A DNA stretch of 64,000 nucleotides from Acidobacteriota bacterium (GTDB lineage Bacteria; Acidobacteriota; Terriglobia; Terriglobales; Acidobacteriaceae): NCBI GenBank assembly GCA_021780315.1, contig JAJXYY010000018.1, positions 143,028 to 207,027 of the forward strand, given 5' to 3'. Made by a program: the position numbers and the translations under genes. This document shows positions 1-8,494 of this stretch, one piece after another. Numbering within the stretch: the first letter of the stretch is position 1; the number at the start of each line of letters is the position of its first letter. The notes under the pieces are model-generated. The model had not been told where the DNA came from, made no database searches, and saw only the letters and a list, made by a program, of their open reading frames with translations.

Positions 1-1
1 C

Positions 2-370
2 GGCGGCCAGCGCCAGCGCCTCTCCATCGCCCGCGCCATCCTCGCCGACCCCCGCATCCTCATCCTCGACGAAGCCACCAGCTCCCTCGACTCCGAGTCC
101 GAAGCCCTCATCCAGTCTGGCCTCAACTTCCTCATGCAGGGACGCACCACCTTCGTCATCGCCCACCGCCTCTCCACCATCCGCCGCGCCGACCAGATCC
201 TCGTCGTCGAACAAGGCCAGATCGTAGAACGAGGAACCCACCAAACCCTCTACGACCTCCACGGCCGCTACCGAGACCTATACGACCGCCAGCACGGCCT
301 AGAAGCCAACCTCTTCCTCGCCCCCGGCGAAGGCGACAAAGTCGAAGATCCCATCCCCACCAAGGCCTGA
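2..370 (+). CDS. ABC transporter ATP-binding/permease protein, C-terminal end (partial)
   Basis: The reading frame is open from the window edge, so only about the last 122 residues are seen. They hold the end of the nucleotide-binding domain: the tail of the signature motif ([12 protein letters not shown]), Walker B with its catalytic Glu ([12 protein letters not shown]), and the H-loop ([10 protein letters not shown]). The domain hydrolyses ATP to drive transport across the inner membrane. The [10 protein letters not shown] spacing and the [10 protein letters not shown] ending are typical of MsbA/LmrA-type exporters, in which the ATPase is fused to the membrane domain. The substrate cannot be told from this piece. 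The tail after the ATPase core is short and hydrophilic. Confidence 0.9.
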   Translation, partial: GGQRQRLSIARAILADPRILILDEATSSLDSESEALIQSGLNFLMQGRTTFVIAHRLSTIRRADQILVVEQGQIVERGTHQTLYDLHGRYRDLYDRQHGLEANLFLAPGEGDKVEDPIPTKA

Positions 371-455
371 TATTGCGGAACCTCCGCCAAATAAGATTGG
401 CTGCCCCGAGAATGCTCTGCTACTGCCGTTGCAGCGGTGATAGCCTGACCCCACG

Positions 456-767
456 ATGAACCCGGTATTGCCATTTTTAGTGCTCCTGTTGGCGGCATCC
501 GATCCCACCCTGCCACCCGCAGGGCGACCCGTAATGACGGCCACAGGAAACGGCGTGCAAATCTACATTTGCCAGCAGCAGGGAACCTACGCCTGGATAT
601 TTCAAGCTCCTGAAGCGACACTCACGGCTCCTGAAACTGGAGAAACACTCGGCAGCCACGCTGCCGGGCCCACCTGGACCTGGAAGGGTGGCAGCTCCAT
701 CACTGGCAAAGTTATCCAAAAGCAAGCCGCATCCGATTCACACAACATCCCGTGGCTGCTTTTATAG
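456..767 (+). pseudogene. Truncated DUF3455-family secreted protein
   Basis: This 103-residue frame starts with a hydrophobic leader, then shows the hallmarks of the DUF3455 family: GVQIYICQ near residue 33, a W.FQAPEATL stretch, a HAAGPTW motif and an IPWLLL motif at the very end. Family members normally continue for about 50-80 residues after IPWLLL, with a conserved VQR..T.GG region. Here a TAG follows at once, and no frame downstream restores the missing part before the convergent peptidase gene begins 41 bp later. I therefore read it as a 3'-truncated remnant. Function of the family is unknown; it is a predicted exported protein. The start has no strong ribosome site. Confidence 0.55.
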
Positions 768-808
768 GCGCAGCACCCAGCTGTCGCCCACACCGCCCTC
801 ACCCCCGC

Positions 809-2893
809 CTAGCCCTCCACCCCCAACTCCCGCAGCAAAAACGCATAGTCAAACGCAATCTCCTTCAAGTAGTCATACCGCCCACTCGCCCCGCCATGCC
901 CCGCGTCCATATTGATGTGCAGCAGCAGGGAACTGTCGTTCGTCTTCAGCGTCCTCAGCTTCGCCACATACTTCGCCGGCTCCCAATACATCACCTGCGA
1001 GTCGTTCAGACTCGTCTTCACCAGCATCGCCGGATAAGCCCCCGCCTTCAGATTGTCGTACGGCGAGTAGCTCTTCATATACGCAAACGCCTCCGCCTCA
1101 TTCGGATTTCCCCACTCCTCGTACTCTCCCACCGTCAGCGGCAGGCTGGCATCCAGCATCGTATTCATCACGTCCACAAACGGAACATGCGACAGCACCA
1201 CCCGGAACAGCTCCGGCCGCTCATTCACCACCGCACCCATCAGCAACCCACCTGCACTTCCGCCCTCGATCGCCACGCGATCCACAGCCCCATACCCCTT
1301 TTCCACAAGCTGCTCCGTCACCGCAATAAAGTCCGAGAACGTGTTCCGTTTCACCATCATCTTGCCAGCGTCATGCCACACATCCCCCATCTCTCCACCA
1401 CCACGAATGTGCGCATACGCCATCACCACACCACGATCCAGCAGCGACAACCGCGCCACCCCAAACCCCACTGGCAGAGGATACCCATACGACCCATATC
1501 CATACACATACAGTGGATTGCTCGCGTCTTGCTTGAAGAAATCCCGGCGGTAAACCACCGACACCGGTACCTTCACGCCATCCGCCGCCTCCACCCAGAC
1601 CCGCTCCGAGCCATACCGCTCCCGGTCAAATCCGCCCGGAACCTCCTGCTGCTTCAACAGCTTGGAGCTGCCCGTCTCCACGTCGTACTCATACACCGAC
1701 GCCGGCGACACCAGCGACTGGTAGCTGTATCGAAACGCCCCGGTCTCGCTCTCCCGATTCGCATGTGCCTGCGCCTCATACACTGGCTCAGGAAACCGAA
1801 TCGGCCGCGCCTCTCCCAATCCGCCATCCTCGCGAAACTGGAATACCTCCAGCACTGGTAAGCCAAGTACGCGGCGGGAAGTTACACAGAATGAATCGAA
1901 TAGATCGAAATCCTCAAGCGGAACTTCCGGATTTAGTGAAATCAGCTCGCGCCAGTTCTCCCGCCCCGGACTCGCCACCGCCGCCGTCACCACCCGGAAG
2001 TTCTTCCCCACATCGTTCGTCCGGATATACAGCAGCCCTCTACGGTGATCCACCGAATACTGCTGCTCATCCACCCGGCCCGCAATCAGCCGAAACTCGC
2101 CTTCCGGAACATCCGCCTCCAGCAGATGGCACTCCGTCGTCGTATGGCTACCCACCTCCATCAACAGATACTTCCCATCCCGCGTCTTGCCCACCCCCAG
2201 GTTGAAGCGTTCATCGGTCTCGTCGTAGACCAGCACGTCCTGCGCCTGCGCATCGCCCAGCCGATGCCGGTACAGATGGTTGTGCCGTTTTGTTACCTCA
2301 TCCTCGGTCGTATAGAACAGCGTCGTCGAATCCGCCGCCCACGCCACCGACCCCGTCCGCTCCGCCGTGTCCGCCAGGTCCTGCCCCGTCGTCAGGTCGC
2401 GGATATGCAGCGTGTACTGCCGAAACCCCGTCACATCCGTCGAGTACGCCAGCAGCAGCCCATTCGGACTCACACTCATCGTCCCCACGGCCATATACGG
2501 TTGCCCCTCGGCCAGTTGGTTCACATCCAGCAGCACCTCCTCCGGCTGCGTCTCGTCGAACCGCCCCTCCGTCGCCCGCCGCCGGCAGTGGATCGGGTAT
2601 TGGCTCCCCTCCACCGTCCGCATCGAGTAGAACCAGCCCCGCGACCGGTACGGCACCGACTCGTCCGTCTCCTTGATGTGCGACACCATCTCCTCATACA
2701 GCTTCGTCTGCAACGCCTGCGTCGGAGCCATCACTGCCTCTGTATACGCGTTCTCCGCCTCCAGATACGCAATCAGCTCAGGCGAAGTCTTCTCCCGCAT
2801 CCACCGGTAGTCATCCTCCAGCGTGTGTCCATGCAGCATCGTGGGTGTAGCTTCCTTGCGTGCAACCGGTGGCTTGACTTGGAAATCGTTCAT
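809..2893 (-). CDS. ptrB: Oligopeptidase B (S9A prolyl-oligopeptidase family)
   Basis: This 694-residue serine peptidase cuts short peptides after basic residues in the family's characterised members. The N-terminal two thirds form the seven-bladed propeller that screens substrate size, and the C-terminal third is the alpha/beta hydrolase. The catalytic triad is visible: Ser546 in GGSAGG, Asp631 in SLNDSQV and His666 in DAGHGGASGR. The VMYWEPAKYVAKLR stretch following the Asp is characteristic of oligopeptidase B rather than prolyl oligopeptidase. There is no signal peptide, so it is probably cytoplasmic. It is transcribed alone, convergent with the DUF3455 remnant and divergent from the DUF4142 gene. 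Confidence 0.88.
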   Translation of the reverse strand: MNDFQVKPPVARKEATPTMLHGHTLEDDYRWMREKTSPELIAYLEAENAYTEAVMAPTQALQTKLYEEMVSHIKETDESVPYRSRGWFYSMRTVEGSQYPIHCRRRATEGRFDETQPEEVLLDVNQLAEGQPYMAVGTMSVSPNGLLLAYSTDVTGFRQYTLHIRDLTTGQDLADTAERTGSVAWAADSTTLFYTTEDEVTKRHNHLYRHRLGDAQAQDVLVYDETDERFNLGVGKTRDGKYLLMEVGSHTTTECHLLEADVPEGEFRLIAGRVDEQQYSVDHRRGLLYIRTNDVGKNFRVVTAAVASPGRENWRELISLNPEVPLEDFDLFDSFCVTSRRVLGLPVLEVFQFREDGGLGEARPIRFPEPVYEAQAHANRESETGAFRYSYQSLVSPASVYEYDVETGSSKLLKQQEVPGGFDRERYGSERVWVEAADGVKVPVSVVYRRDFFKQDASNPLYVYGYGSYGYPLPVGFGVARLSLLDRGVVMAYAHIRGGGEMGDVWHDAGKMMVKRNTFSDFIAVTEQLVEKGYGAVDRVAIEGGSAGGLLMGAVVNERPELFRVVLSHVPFVDVMNTMLDASLPLTVGEYEEWGNPNEAEAFAYMKSYSPYDNLKAGAYPAMLVKTSLNDSQVMYWEPAKYVAKLRTLKTNDSSLLLHINMDAGHGGASGRYDYLKEIAFDYAFLLRELGVEG

Positions 2894-3076
2894 TGGTTTT
2901 CGGGCTCCGCTCCAAAGAATACAGTCTTATCCCAGCCAACCCAAGGCAGCCCCTCAGCGGCCGACACCGTCAGACAGAGCGATCAGAATAAGTGCTCACG
3001 CAATGGAGTACGATCACTCCGCAGGGGTAGTAGCAAACCAGTCCAATTCCGACCACCTCAGGGAGGGGATAACGTC

Positions 3077-3730
3077 ATGTCGCACATCCGCATCCACATC
3101 ATCGCTCTGGCCATCGCCACCGCTTTACCCACGCTCATCTTCGCTCAGGATCCCACTGCTCCACCCGCATCCATCATGCAGCCCAGCCAGCCCCCGCGAT
3201 CTCCATCCGCCTCTACCGCCATGCAGGACTCCTCCAGCGCCTCCGACACTGCCGCCCTCATGAAGGACCGCATCTTCCTCCGCAAAGCCCTCGAAGCCGG
3301 TATGGCTCAGATCCAGTTCGGTCAACTCGCCACCCAGAAGGCCACCAGCGACGACCTGAAGCAATTCGCAGACAAGATGGTCGCCGAGCACACTGAACTC
3401 AATCACTCCTTCGCACCCATCGCCGACTCCCTCGGCCTCCCCATCCCACACCACCTCAACAAGGATGATCAGACTCAGTTGGACAAACTCGCCATGCTCT
3501 CCGGCAACGACTTCGACACGGAATACCTCACCCTTATGGTCCGCAGCCACCACAAAGACCTCCGCGAGTTCCGTCAGGAACTCCAGACCGTCGCGGACCC
3601 CACCCTCCGCGACGCCATTGAAACTGGGGAACACACCCTGCACGACCACACCGTCCTCATCGACAAGCTCGCCCGACAGAAGGGAATCGCCATGCCCGGA
3701 CGCCACTCCATGCCCCCGCCGCCCCAGTAA
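3077..3730 (+). CDS. DUF4142 domain-containing exported protein
   Basis: This 217-residue protein has a signal peptide ending near residue 23 (LIFAQ), a Pro/Ser-rich linker, then a helical DUF4142 domain at about residues 60-205. Typical patterns are FLRKALEAGMAQIQFGQLA, FADKMVAEH and the C-terminal HDHT..IDKLA. DUF4142 domains are predicted four-helix, ferritin-like bundles in the periplasm. No function is established, although they are common in soil bacteria. I chose ATG 3077 because GGGAGGGG lies about 8 bases upstream and the signal peptide starts there. The frame is open far upstream only as a shadow of the opposite peptidase gene. Confidence 0.85.
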   Translation: MSHIRIHIIALAIATALPTLIFAQDPTAPPASIMQPSQPPRSPSASTAMQDSSSASDTAALMKDRIFLRKALEAGMAQIQFGQLATQKATSDDLKQFADKMVAEHTELNHSFAPIADSLGLPIPHHLNKDDQTQLDKLAMLSGNDFDTEYLTLMVRSHHKDLREFRQELQTVADPTLRDAIETGEHTLHDHTVLIDKLARQKGIAMPGRHSMPPPPQ

Positions 3731-3793
3731 CCCACCACCGAACACCCGACCGCCACCCCCCGCCGCCGCCGCGCAAGCGTAGAATCATTCTTG

Positions 3794-4576
3794 ATGAAGC
3801 GTCTCGCTCGAGGTCTGGTTCTCGTTCTTCTGGCCGTCCTTTCGGCTGCCACGCTCCAGGCCGAAAAGGTCGGCGATCTCCCCGCACCCACTGGCTATGT
3901 CAACGACTTCGCCGGCGTCCTCTCCCCAGCCACCAAACAATCTGTCGAAGACCTCTGCACTCAGGTTGATCGTCAGGCCCACGCCCAGATCGCCGTCGTC
4001 ACCATCAAAACCCTCGACAACGATCAGTCCATAGAAGAGTTCTCGACCGAACTAGAAGACAAGTGGAAGGTCGGAACCAAGGGCACCGACCGCGGCGTCC
4101 TCATGGTCCTCGTCATGAACCCCCGCCGCGGCCGCATTGAAGTCGGCTACGGCCTCGAAGGCATCCTCAACGACGCCAAGGTCGGCGACATCGGACGTTC
4201 CATGGTCCCCGCAGCCCAGCAGGGCGACTACAACACTGCCATCCCCCTCGGCGTCCAGCAGATCGCCAACGTCATCGCCGCCGACGCCGGCGTTACCCTC
4301 TCCCCCATCATTCACCAGTACCACCGCCAGTCCCAGCAGCAGACCGTGCAACTCAGCCCCCTCCAGGTACTCATCGGTGGCGGCGTCATCGTACTGGTCA
4401 TCATCTTGCTCGTCAGCACCGGAAACACCGGAATCCTCTTCTTCCTCCTCGGCAACCTCCTCGGCGGCGGCTTCGGCGGTCGTGGTGGCGGAGACGACGA
4501 CCGCGGCGGCGGTGGTGGCTTCGGAGGCTTTGGCGGTGGCGGCTCCGGCGGTGGTGGAGCCAGTGGAGATTTCTGA
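3794..4576 (+). CDS. TPM-domain (YgcG family) membrane protein
   Basis: This 260-residue protein has a signal peptide (ending near TLQA), then a TPM domain at about residues 28-150 (YVNDFAGVLS, VVTIKTLD, DRGVLMVLVM, RIEVGYGLEG), one hydrophobic segment around residues 195-220 and a Gly-rich low-complexity tail. TPM domains occur in photosystem II repair protein TLP18.3 and in YgcG proteins. In bacteria they often sit beside LemA, as here. The Gly-rich tail is typical of the YgcG type. ATG 3794 is preferred over the TTG directly before it. It probably forms an operon with lemA, with a gap of about 115 bases. The molecular role is not settled. Confidence 0.88.
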   Translation: MKRLARGLVLVLLAVLSAATLQAEKVGDLPAPTGYVNDFAGVLSPATKQSVEDLCTQVDRQAHAQIAVVTIKTLDNDQSIEEFSTELEDKWKVGTKGTDRGVLMVLVMNPRRGRIEVGYGLEGILNDAKVGDIGRSMVPAAQQGDYNTAIPLGVQQIANVIAADAGVTLSPIIHQYHRQSQQQTVQLSPLQVLIGGGVIVLVIILLVSTGNTGILFFLLGNLLGGGFGGRGGGDDDRGGGGGFGGFGGGGSGGGGASGDF

Positions 4577-4692
4577 GGGCACCCATGTAAATTGCGCATC
4601 GCAACCAAACGCCGTATCTCCCGGTGATACAGTTACCGGAACAAGCGGCCAGAATCCAGCGAAACACTCACGAAAGGAAGTCAGGAAACCAC

Positions 4693-5274
4693 ATGAAAGC
4701 TCTTTGGATTGTCTTAGGAGTCGTCGGTCTTATGCTCGTTGTGCTCCTGCTCATCGGCGGCAGCTACATCGGCGCGAAGAACACCATGGTCCAGAAAAAT
4801 GAGGCTGTCACCCAGGCCTACGCGCAGGTCGATGTCGTCCAGCAGCGCCGTCTCGACCTCATCCCCAACCTCGTCGCCTCCGTCAAAGGCTACGTCGCCG
4901 AGGAGTCCACCGTCCTCACCAACATCGCCAACGCCCGTGCCGCCATCACCAGCGCACCCGACCGCGCCAGCAGCATCCAGGCCAACGCCAAGATGGACGT
5001 CGCCCTTGGGCCCTTCTTCCGCCTCCAGGAGCAGTACCCCAACCTCAAGGGCAACGAGCAGTTCATCCGCCTTACCGATGAACTCGCCGGCACCGAAAAC
5101 CGCATCGCCGTCGAGCGCCAGCGCTACAACCGTACCCTCGAGGACTACAACGTCTACATCCGCCAGTTCCCCAACAGCATCTGGGCCAACTTCGCCGGCT
5201 TCCACTACCGTGACGAGTACTTCAAGGGCAATCCGGAAAACAGCACCGCCCCCAAGGTCGACTTCAGCAAATAA
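4693..5274 (+). CDS. lemA: LemA family protein
   Basis: This 193-residue protein has one N-terminal membrane helix (residues 5-25) and then the LemA helical domain, with motifs QAYAQVDVVQQRRLDLIPNLV, ENRIAVERQRYN and an FPNSIWANFAGF ending. LemA proteins are membrane-anchored helical bundles of unknown biochemical function, usually encoded next to TPM-domain proteins, and that pairing is seen here. ATG 4693 is chosen because the membrane helix starts directly after it and a GGAA-containing site precedes it. The frame continues upstream without similarity. A strong hairpin follows the stop. Confidence 0.92.
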   Translation: MKALWIVLGVVGLMLVVLLLIGGSYIGAKNTMVQKNEAVTQAYAQVDVVQQRRLDLIPNLVASVKGYVAEESTVLTNIANARAAITSAPDRASSIQANAKMDVALGPFFRLQEQYPNLKGNEQFIRLTDELAGTENRIAVERQRYNRTLEDYNVYIRQFPNSIWANFAGFHYRDEYFKGNPENSTAPKVDFSK

Positions 5275-5302
5275 CCTCGATCAATCCTTCCATCCAAAAG
5301 AA

Positions 5303-5330
5303 AACAGCCGTCGCGTAAGCGGCGGCTGTT
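5303..5330. terminator. Bidirectional intrinsic terminator between lemA and the STAS gene
   Basis: A 12-bp stem (AACAGCCGTCGC with its complement, one G-U pair) closes a GTAA loop. It lies 28 bases after the lemA stop and 27 bases beyond the stop of the opposite STAS gene. The + side is followed by a weak T run (CTATTTC). The - side reads into TTTTCTTTT, so termination of the - strand transcript should be the stronger. Confidence 0.75.
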
Positions 5331-5357
5331 CTATTTCATCCTGCAATCAACCAGAAG

Positions 5358-5705
5358 CTACTTGGCAAACGCTGCAATCGCAGTCGCTTCATCGTCCTTG
5401 ATGTCGAACACCGTGTACAGCTTCGTGATCTGCAGCAGGTCGTGGACCTTCTTCGTCAAGTTCAGCAGCTTCAACTCCCCGCCGCTGTTCCGTACCGTCG
5501 TAAACGCGCTCACCAACTCACCGATCCCGGAGCTGTCGATGTAGTTGATGTCGCCCAGATTCAGCAGGATCTTGTTCGATCCCTTGGCCAATACGTCGCG
5601 AACCGCATCGCGGATAGTCACGCTGCCTTCGCCGAGCGTTATCCGGCCGCTTAGATCCAGTATGGTAATGCCGTCCACTTGGCGAGTATGTACTTTCATG
5701 CTCAT
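5358..5705 (-). CDS. Anti-sigma factor antagonist (STAS domain)
   Basis: This 115-residue single STAS domain is of the SpoIIAA/RsbV type. The phosphorylation motif DSSG is at residues 57-60, so Ser58 is the expected target. Such proteins bind an anti-sigma kinase when unphosphorylated and release the sigma factor. The kinase partner is encoded directly upstream. TAAGGAGA lies 10 bases before ATG 5705, and the TAA of the kinase gene is the first part of that ribosome site, so the two genes are probably translationally coupled. An alternative ATG two codons later fits the spacing less well. No sigma factor gene is visible in the window. Confidence 0.9.
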   Translation of the reverse strand: MSMKVHTRQVDGITILDLSGRITLGEGSVTIRDAVRDVLAKGSNKILLNLGDINYIDSSGIGELVSAFTTVRNSGGELKLLNLTKKVHDLLQITKLYTVFDIKDDEATAIAAFAK

Positions 5706-5719
5706 GAGTCGTCTTCTCC

Positions 5720-6160
5720 TTAGGTCCCCGGCTGCGCCGGTGTACGGTGCTTAATCAATGTCATTTCTGTGCCAGGGTTTAACTGCCGAAAGTTTACCTC
5801 ATCCATAAATGCGCGGATAAGGAAGATCCCACGACCCGAGCCGCGGAGAATATTCTCTGGTGCCAGGGGGTCGGGAATCCCTTCGGGATCAAGCCCCGGA
5901 CCTTCATCCGAAATTCGGATGATTAGCGAATCGGAAGTCGTTTCAAAGGCTGCATGGATACGCTTGTGCTTGTCGTACGCATTCCCATGCAACACTGCAT
6001 TCACGGCTGCCTCGCGTACTGCCATCGCAATATGCGGTACTGTGTCTTCATCGAACCCTGCTTGTTTCGCATACTGCTCTGCCGTCTGTTCAACCTTGTC
6101 AACGCTCTCGAGGGACGAGTCTAGGGTGAAGCTGACGCGGCTTGTGATTGAGTCGGCCAA
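5720..6160 (-). CDS. Anti-sigma regulatory serine kinase (RsbW/SpoIIAB type, HATPase_c)
   Basis: This 146-residue protein carries the GHKL ATPase motifs: N box REAAVNAVLHGN, G1 DEGPGLDP and G2 GSGRGIFLIRAFMD. Family members bind and inhibit a sigma factor and phosphorylate the STAS antagonist. The antagonist gene follows 14 bases downstream, which supports a partner-switching pair. The length matches the family. It is divergent from the M13 peptidase gene, with about 230 bases between the starts. The target sigma factor is not encoded nearby. The output could also be another process, since many such pairs control non-sigma targets. Confidence 0.9.
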   Translation of the reverse strand: MADSITSRVSFTLDSSLESVDKVEQTAEQYAKQAGFDEDTVPHIAMAVREAAVNAVLHGNAYDKHKRIHAAFETTSDSLIIRISDEGPGLDPEGIPDPLAPENILRGSGRGIFLIRAFMDEVNFRQLNPGTEMTLIKHRTPAQPGT

Positions 6161-6394
6161 TACGATCCCTCTTCGCTCCCTGAACCCCGAGCAGCTGTCA
6201 AACAGTGACGATGTTGGCAGTTTGCTTGCGGATCAGGGGAATGTCAAGGACACCAGCCAAATTAGTCCACCTGCCCATCACCTGCTTCCGCACCACCACC
6301 TGTTCATCCCATCCAACTCATCCGCCAGCCCCCTCCTCAAATGCCCCGGCGTCCGTCCACCCGTAAGGTAGCATTCGTTACGAGGACAATCGTT

Positions 6395-8470
6395 ATGCGC
6401 ATCCACCCGGCCCGGCTCATCGCAGCTCTCCTGCTCATCTCCCCCGCTGCCTTCGCCCAGCAAACCGTCGCCCAGCCACCCGCCCAGCCGCTCGCCCAAA
6501 TGCCCTACGCCCCCAGCCTCGACCCCGCCTCCCTCGATCGTTCCGTCGATCCCTGCACCAACTTCTACCAGTACTCCTGCGGCGGCTGGATGAAGAACAA
6601 TCCCATCCCCGCCGACCAATCCAGTTGGGACGTCTACTCCAAGCTCGCCGACGACAACCAGCAATTCCTCTGGGGAATCCTCCAGGCCGACGCCACCGCC
6701 ACCGCCCGCACTCCCGTCCAGCAGAAGGTCGGCGACTACTTCGCCGCCTGCATGGACACCGCTGCCATCGACCGCCGTGGCCTCACCCCGCTCACCCCCG
6801 AACTCGCCGCCATCGACCAACTCCACGACCGAAAATCCCTCATCGCTGCCCTCGGCACCCTCCACCAGCACAGCTCCGGAACCTTCTTCTTCAACTCCGG
6901 CTCCGCTCAGGACCCCGGCGACTCCAGCCAGATCATCGTCGATATCGGTGCCGGCGGTCTTGGCCTTCCCGACCGCGACTATTACCTCAAGACCGATGCC
7001 AAAAGCATCGAAACTCGCGCCAGGTACCTCGACTACATCACCCACCTGCTCCCCCTCTCCGGCCAGTCCGCCACCACCGCCGCCGCCGATGCCGCCACCA
7101 TCCTCCGCATCGAAACTGCCCTCGCCTCTGCCTCGCTCACCCGCGTAGAACGCCGCGACCCCTACAAGCAGTACCACAAGATGACCGTCGCCCAACTAGC
7201 CGCCCTCAACCCCGCCATCCCCTGGCCTCAGTACCTCGCCGCCCAGTTCGCCGGCGTCCCCAACCCGCCCGCCATCTCCACCCTCAACGTCTCCCAACCC
7301 GCATTCCAGCAGGCCGTCAACACCGTCCTCACCACCGAACCGCTCCCCGCCCTCAAGGCCTACCTCCGCTTCCACCTCCTCTCCGCCGCCGCACCTTCCC
7401 TCTCCACCCCCTTTGAGACCGCAAACTTCGACTTCTACAGCCGCTACCTCCGCGGAACCCAGCAGATGCCTCCCCGCTGGAAGCGCTGCGTCCGTCAGGT
7501 CGATCGCTCCCTCGGCGAGGCCCTCGGCCAGGAGTTTGTCCGCCGTACCTTCTCCCCCGAAACCAAGCAGAAAACCCTCCTCATGACTACTCAGATCGAG
7601 CAGGCCATGCAGGAAGAAATCCAGCAACTCGACTGGATGAGCCCCGCCACCAAAACCGAAGCCCTCCGCAAACTCCACGCCATCCGCAACAAAATCGGCT
7701 ATCCCGACACCTGGCGCGACTACTCCTCGCTCACCGTCTCCCCCACCGACTACTTCGGCAACACCACCCAGGCCCACCAGTTCGAGTCCCGCCGCGACTG
7801 GGCCAAAGTCGGCAAACCCGTTGACCGCAACGAGTGGGGCATGACCCCACCCACCGTCAACGCCTACTTCGATCCCCAGATGAACGACATCAACTTTCCC
7901 GCCGGAGTCCTCCAGCCACCCCTCTACGACCCCCGCTCCGACGACGCCCCCAACTACGGCGACACCGGAGCCACCATCGGCCACGAACTCACCCACGCCT
8001 TCGACGACGAGGGCCGCCAGTTCAGCGCCGAAGGCAACCTCAAGGACTGGTGGACCCCCGCCGACGCCACCGGCTTCGAGCAGCGCATCAACTGCCTCCG
8101 CGACCAGTTCGCCTCCTACACCGTCGTCGACGACATCCACATCAACAGCAAGCTCACCAGCGGAGAAGACGTAGCCGACCTCGGCGGTACCCTCATCGCC
8201 TACATCGCCTGGAAGAAGGCCACCGACAACCTCACCCTTCACCCCATCGACGGCTTCACCCCCGACCAGCGCTTCTTCATCGGCTTCGCCCAGTGGGCCT
8301 GCGAAAACACCCGCCCCGAAGACAGCCGTCTCCGCGCCCTCACCGACCCCCACTCCCCCGGCTTCGCGCGCATCAACGGCATCGTCACCAACATGCCCCA
8401 GTTCGCTACCGCCTTCGGCTGCAAAGCCTCCCAGCCCATGGTCAAGGCAAAGGTGTGTAAAGTTTGGTAG
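6395..8470 (+). CDS. M13 family zinc metallopeptidase (neprilysin/PepO-like)
   Basis: This 691-residue protein has a signal peptide (LLLISPAAFAQQ), so it is probably periplasmic or secreted. The zinc site is HELTH at residues 530-534, with the third ligand Glu in the later GEDVADLGG motif. Other family marks are NAYFDP, CTNFYQYSCGGW near the N-terminus and a conserved ...CKVW C-terminus. M13 enzymes cut oligopeptides, and bacterial members are often linked to peptide scavenging. ATG 6395 is used because the signal peptide follows it and a GAGGA site sits 9 bases upstream; 18 extra codons are possible. It is transcribed divergently from the anti-sigma pair. Confidence 0.92.
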   Translation: MRIHPARLIAALLLISPAAFAQQTVAQPPAQPLAQMPYAPSLDPASLDRSVDPCTNFYQYSCGGWMKNNPIPADQSSWDVYSKLADDNQQFLWGILQADATATARTPVQQKVGDYFAACMDTAAIDRRGLTPLTPELAAIDQLHDRKSLIAALGTLHQHSSGTFFFNSGSAQDPGDSSQIIVDIGAGGLGLPDRDYYLKTDAKSIETRARYLDYITHLLPLSGQSATTAAADAATILRIETALASASLTRVERRDPYKQYHKMTVAQLAALNPAIPWPQYLAAQFAGVPNPPAISTLNVSQPAFQQAVNTVLTTEPLPALKAYLRFHLLSAAAPSLSTPFETANFDFYSRYLRGTQQMPPRWKRCVRQVDRSLGEALGQEFVRRTFSPETKQKTLLMTTQIEQAMQEEIQQLDWMSPATKTEALRKLHAIRNKIGYPDTWRDYSSLTVSPTDYFGNTTQAHQFESRRDWAKVGKPVDRNEWGMTPPTVNAYFDPQMNDINFPAGVLQPPLYDPRSDDAPNYGDTGATIGHELTHAFDDEGRQFSAEGNLKDWWTPADATGFEQRINCLRDQFASYTVVDDIHINSKLTSGEDVADLGGTLIAYIAWKKATDNLTLHPIDGFTPDQRFFIGFAQWACENTRPEDSRLRALTDPHSPGFARINGIVTNMPQFATAFGCKASQPMVKAKVCKVW

Positions 8471-8494
8471 AGCAGTCTTCTGCCAAATGACCCG

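Noticed and set aside
752..1861. Long + strand reading frame opposite the oligopeptidase gene (369 residues, Arg/His-rich)
   Set aside because: Composition is typical of an antisense shadow of GC-rich coding DNA; no domain signature and the opposite gene is certain.
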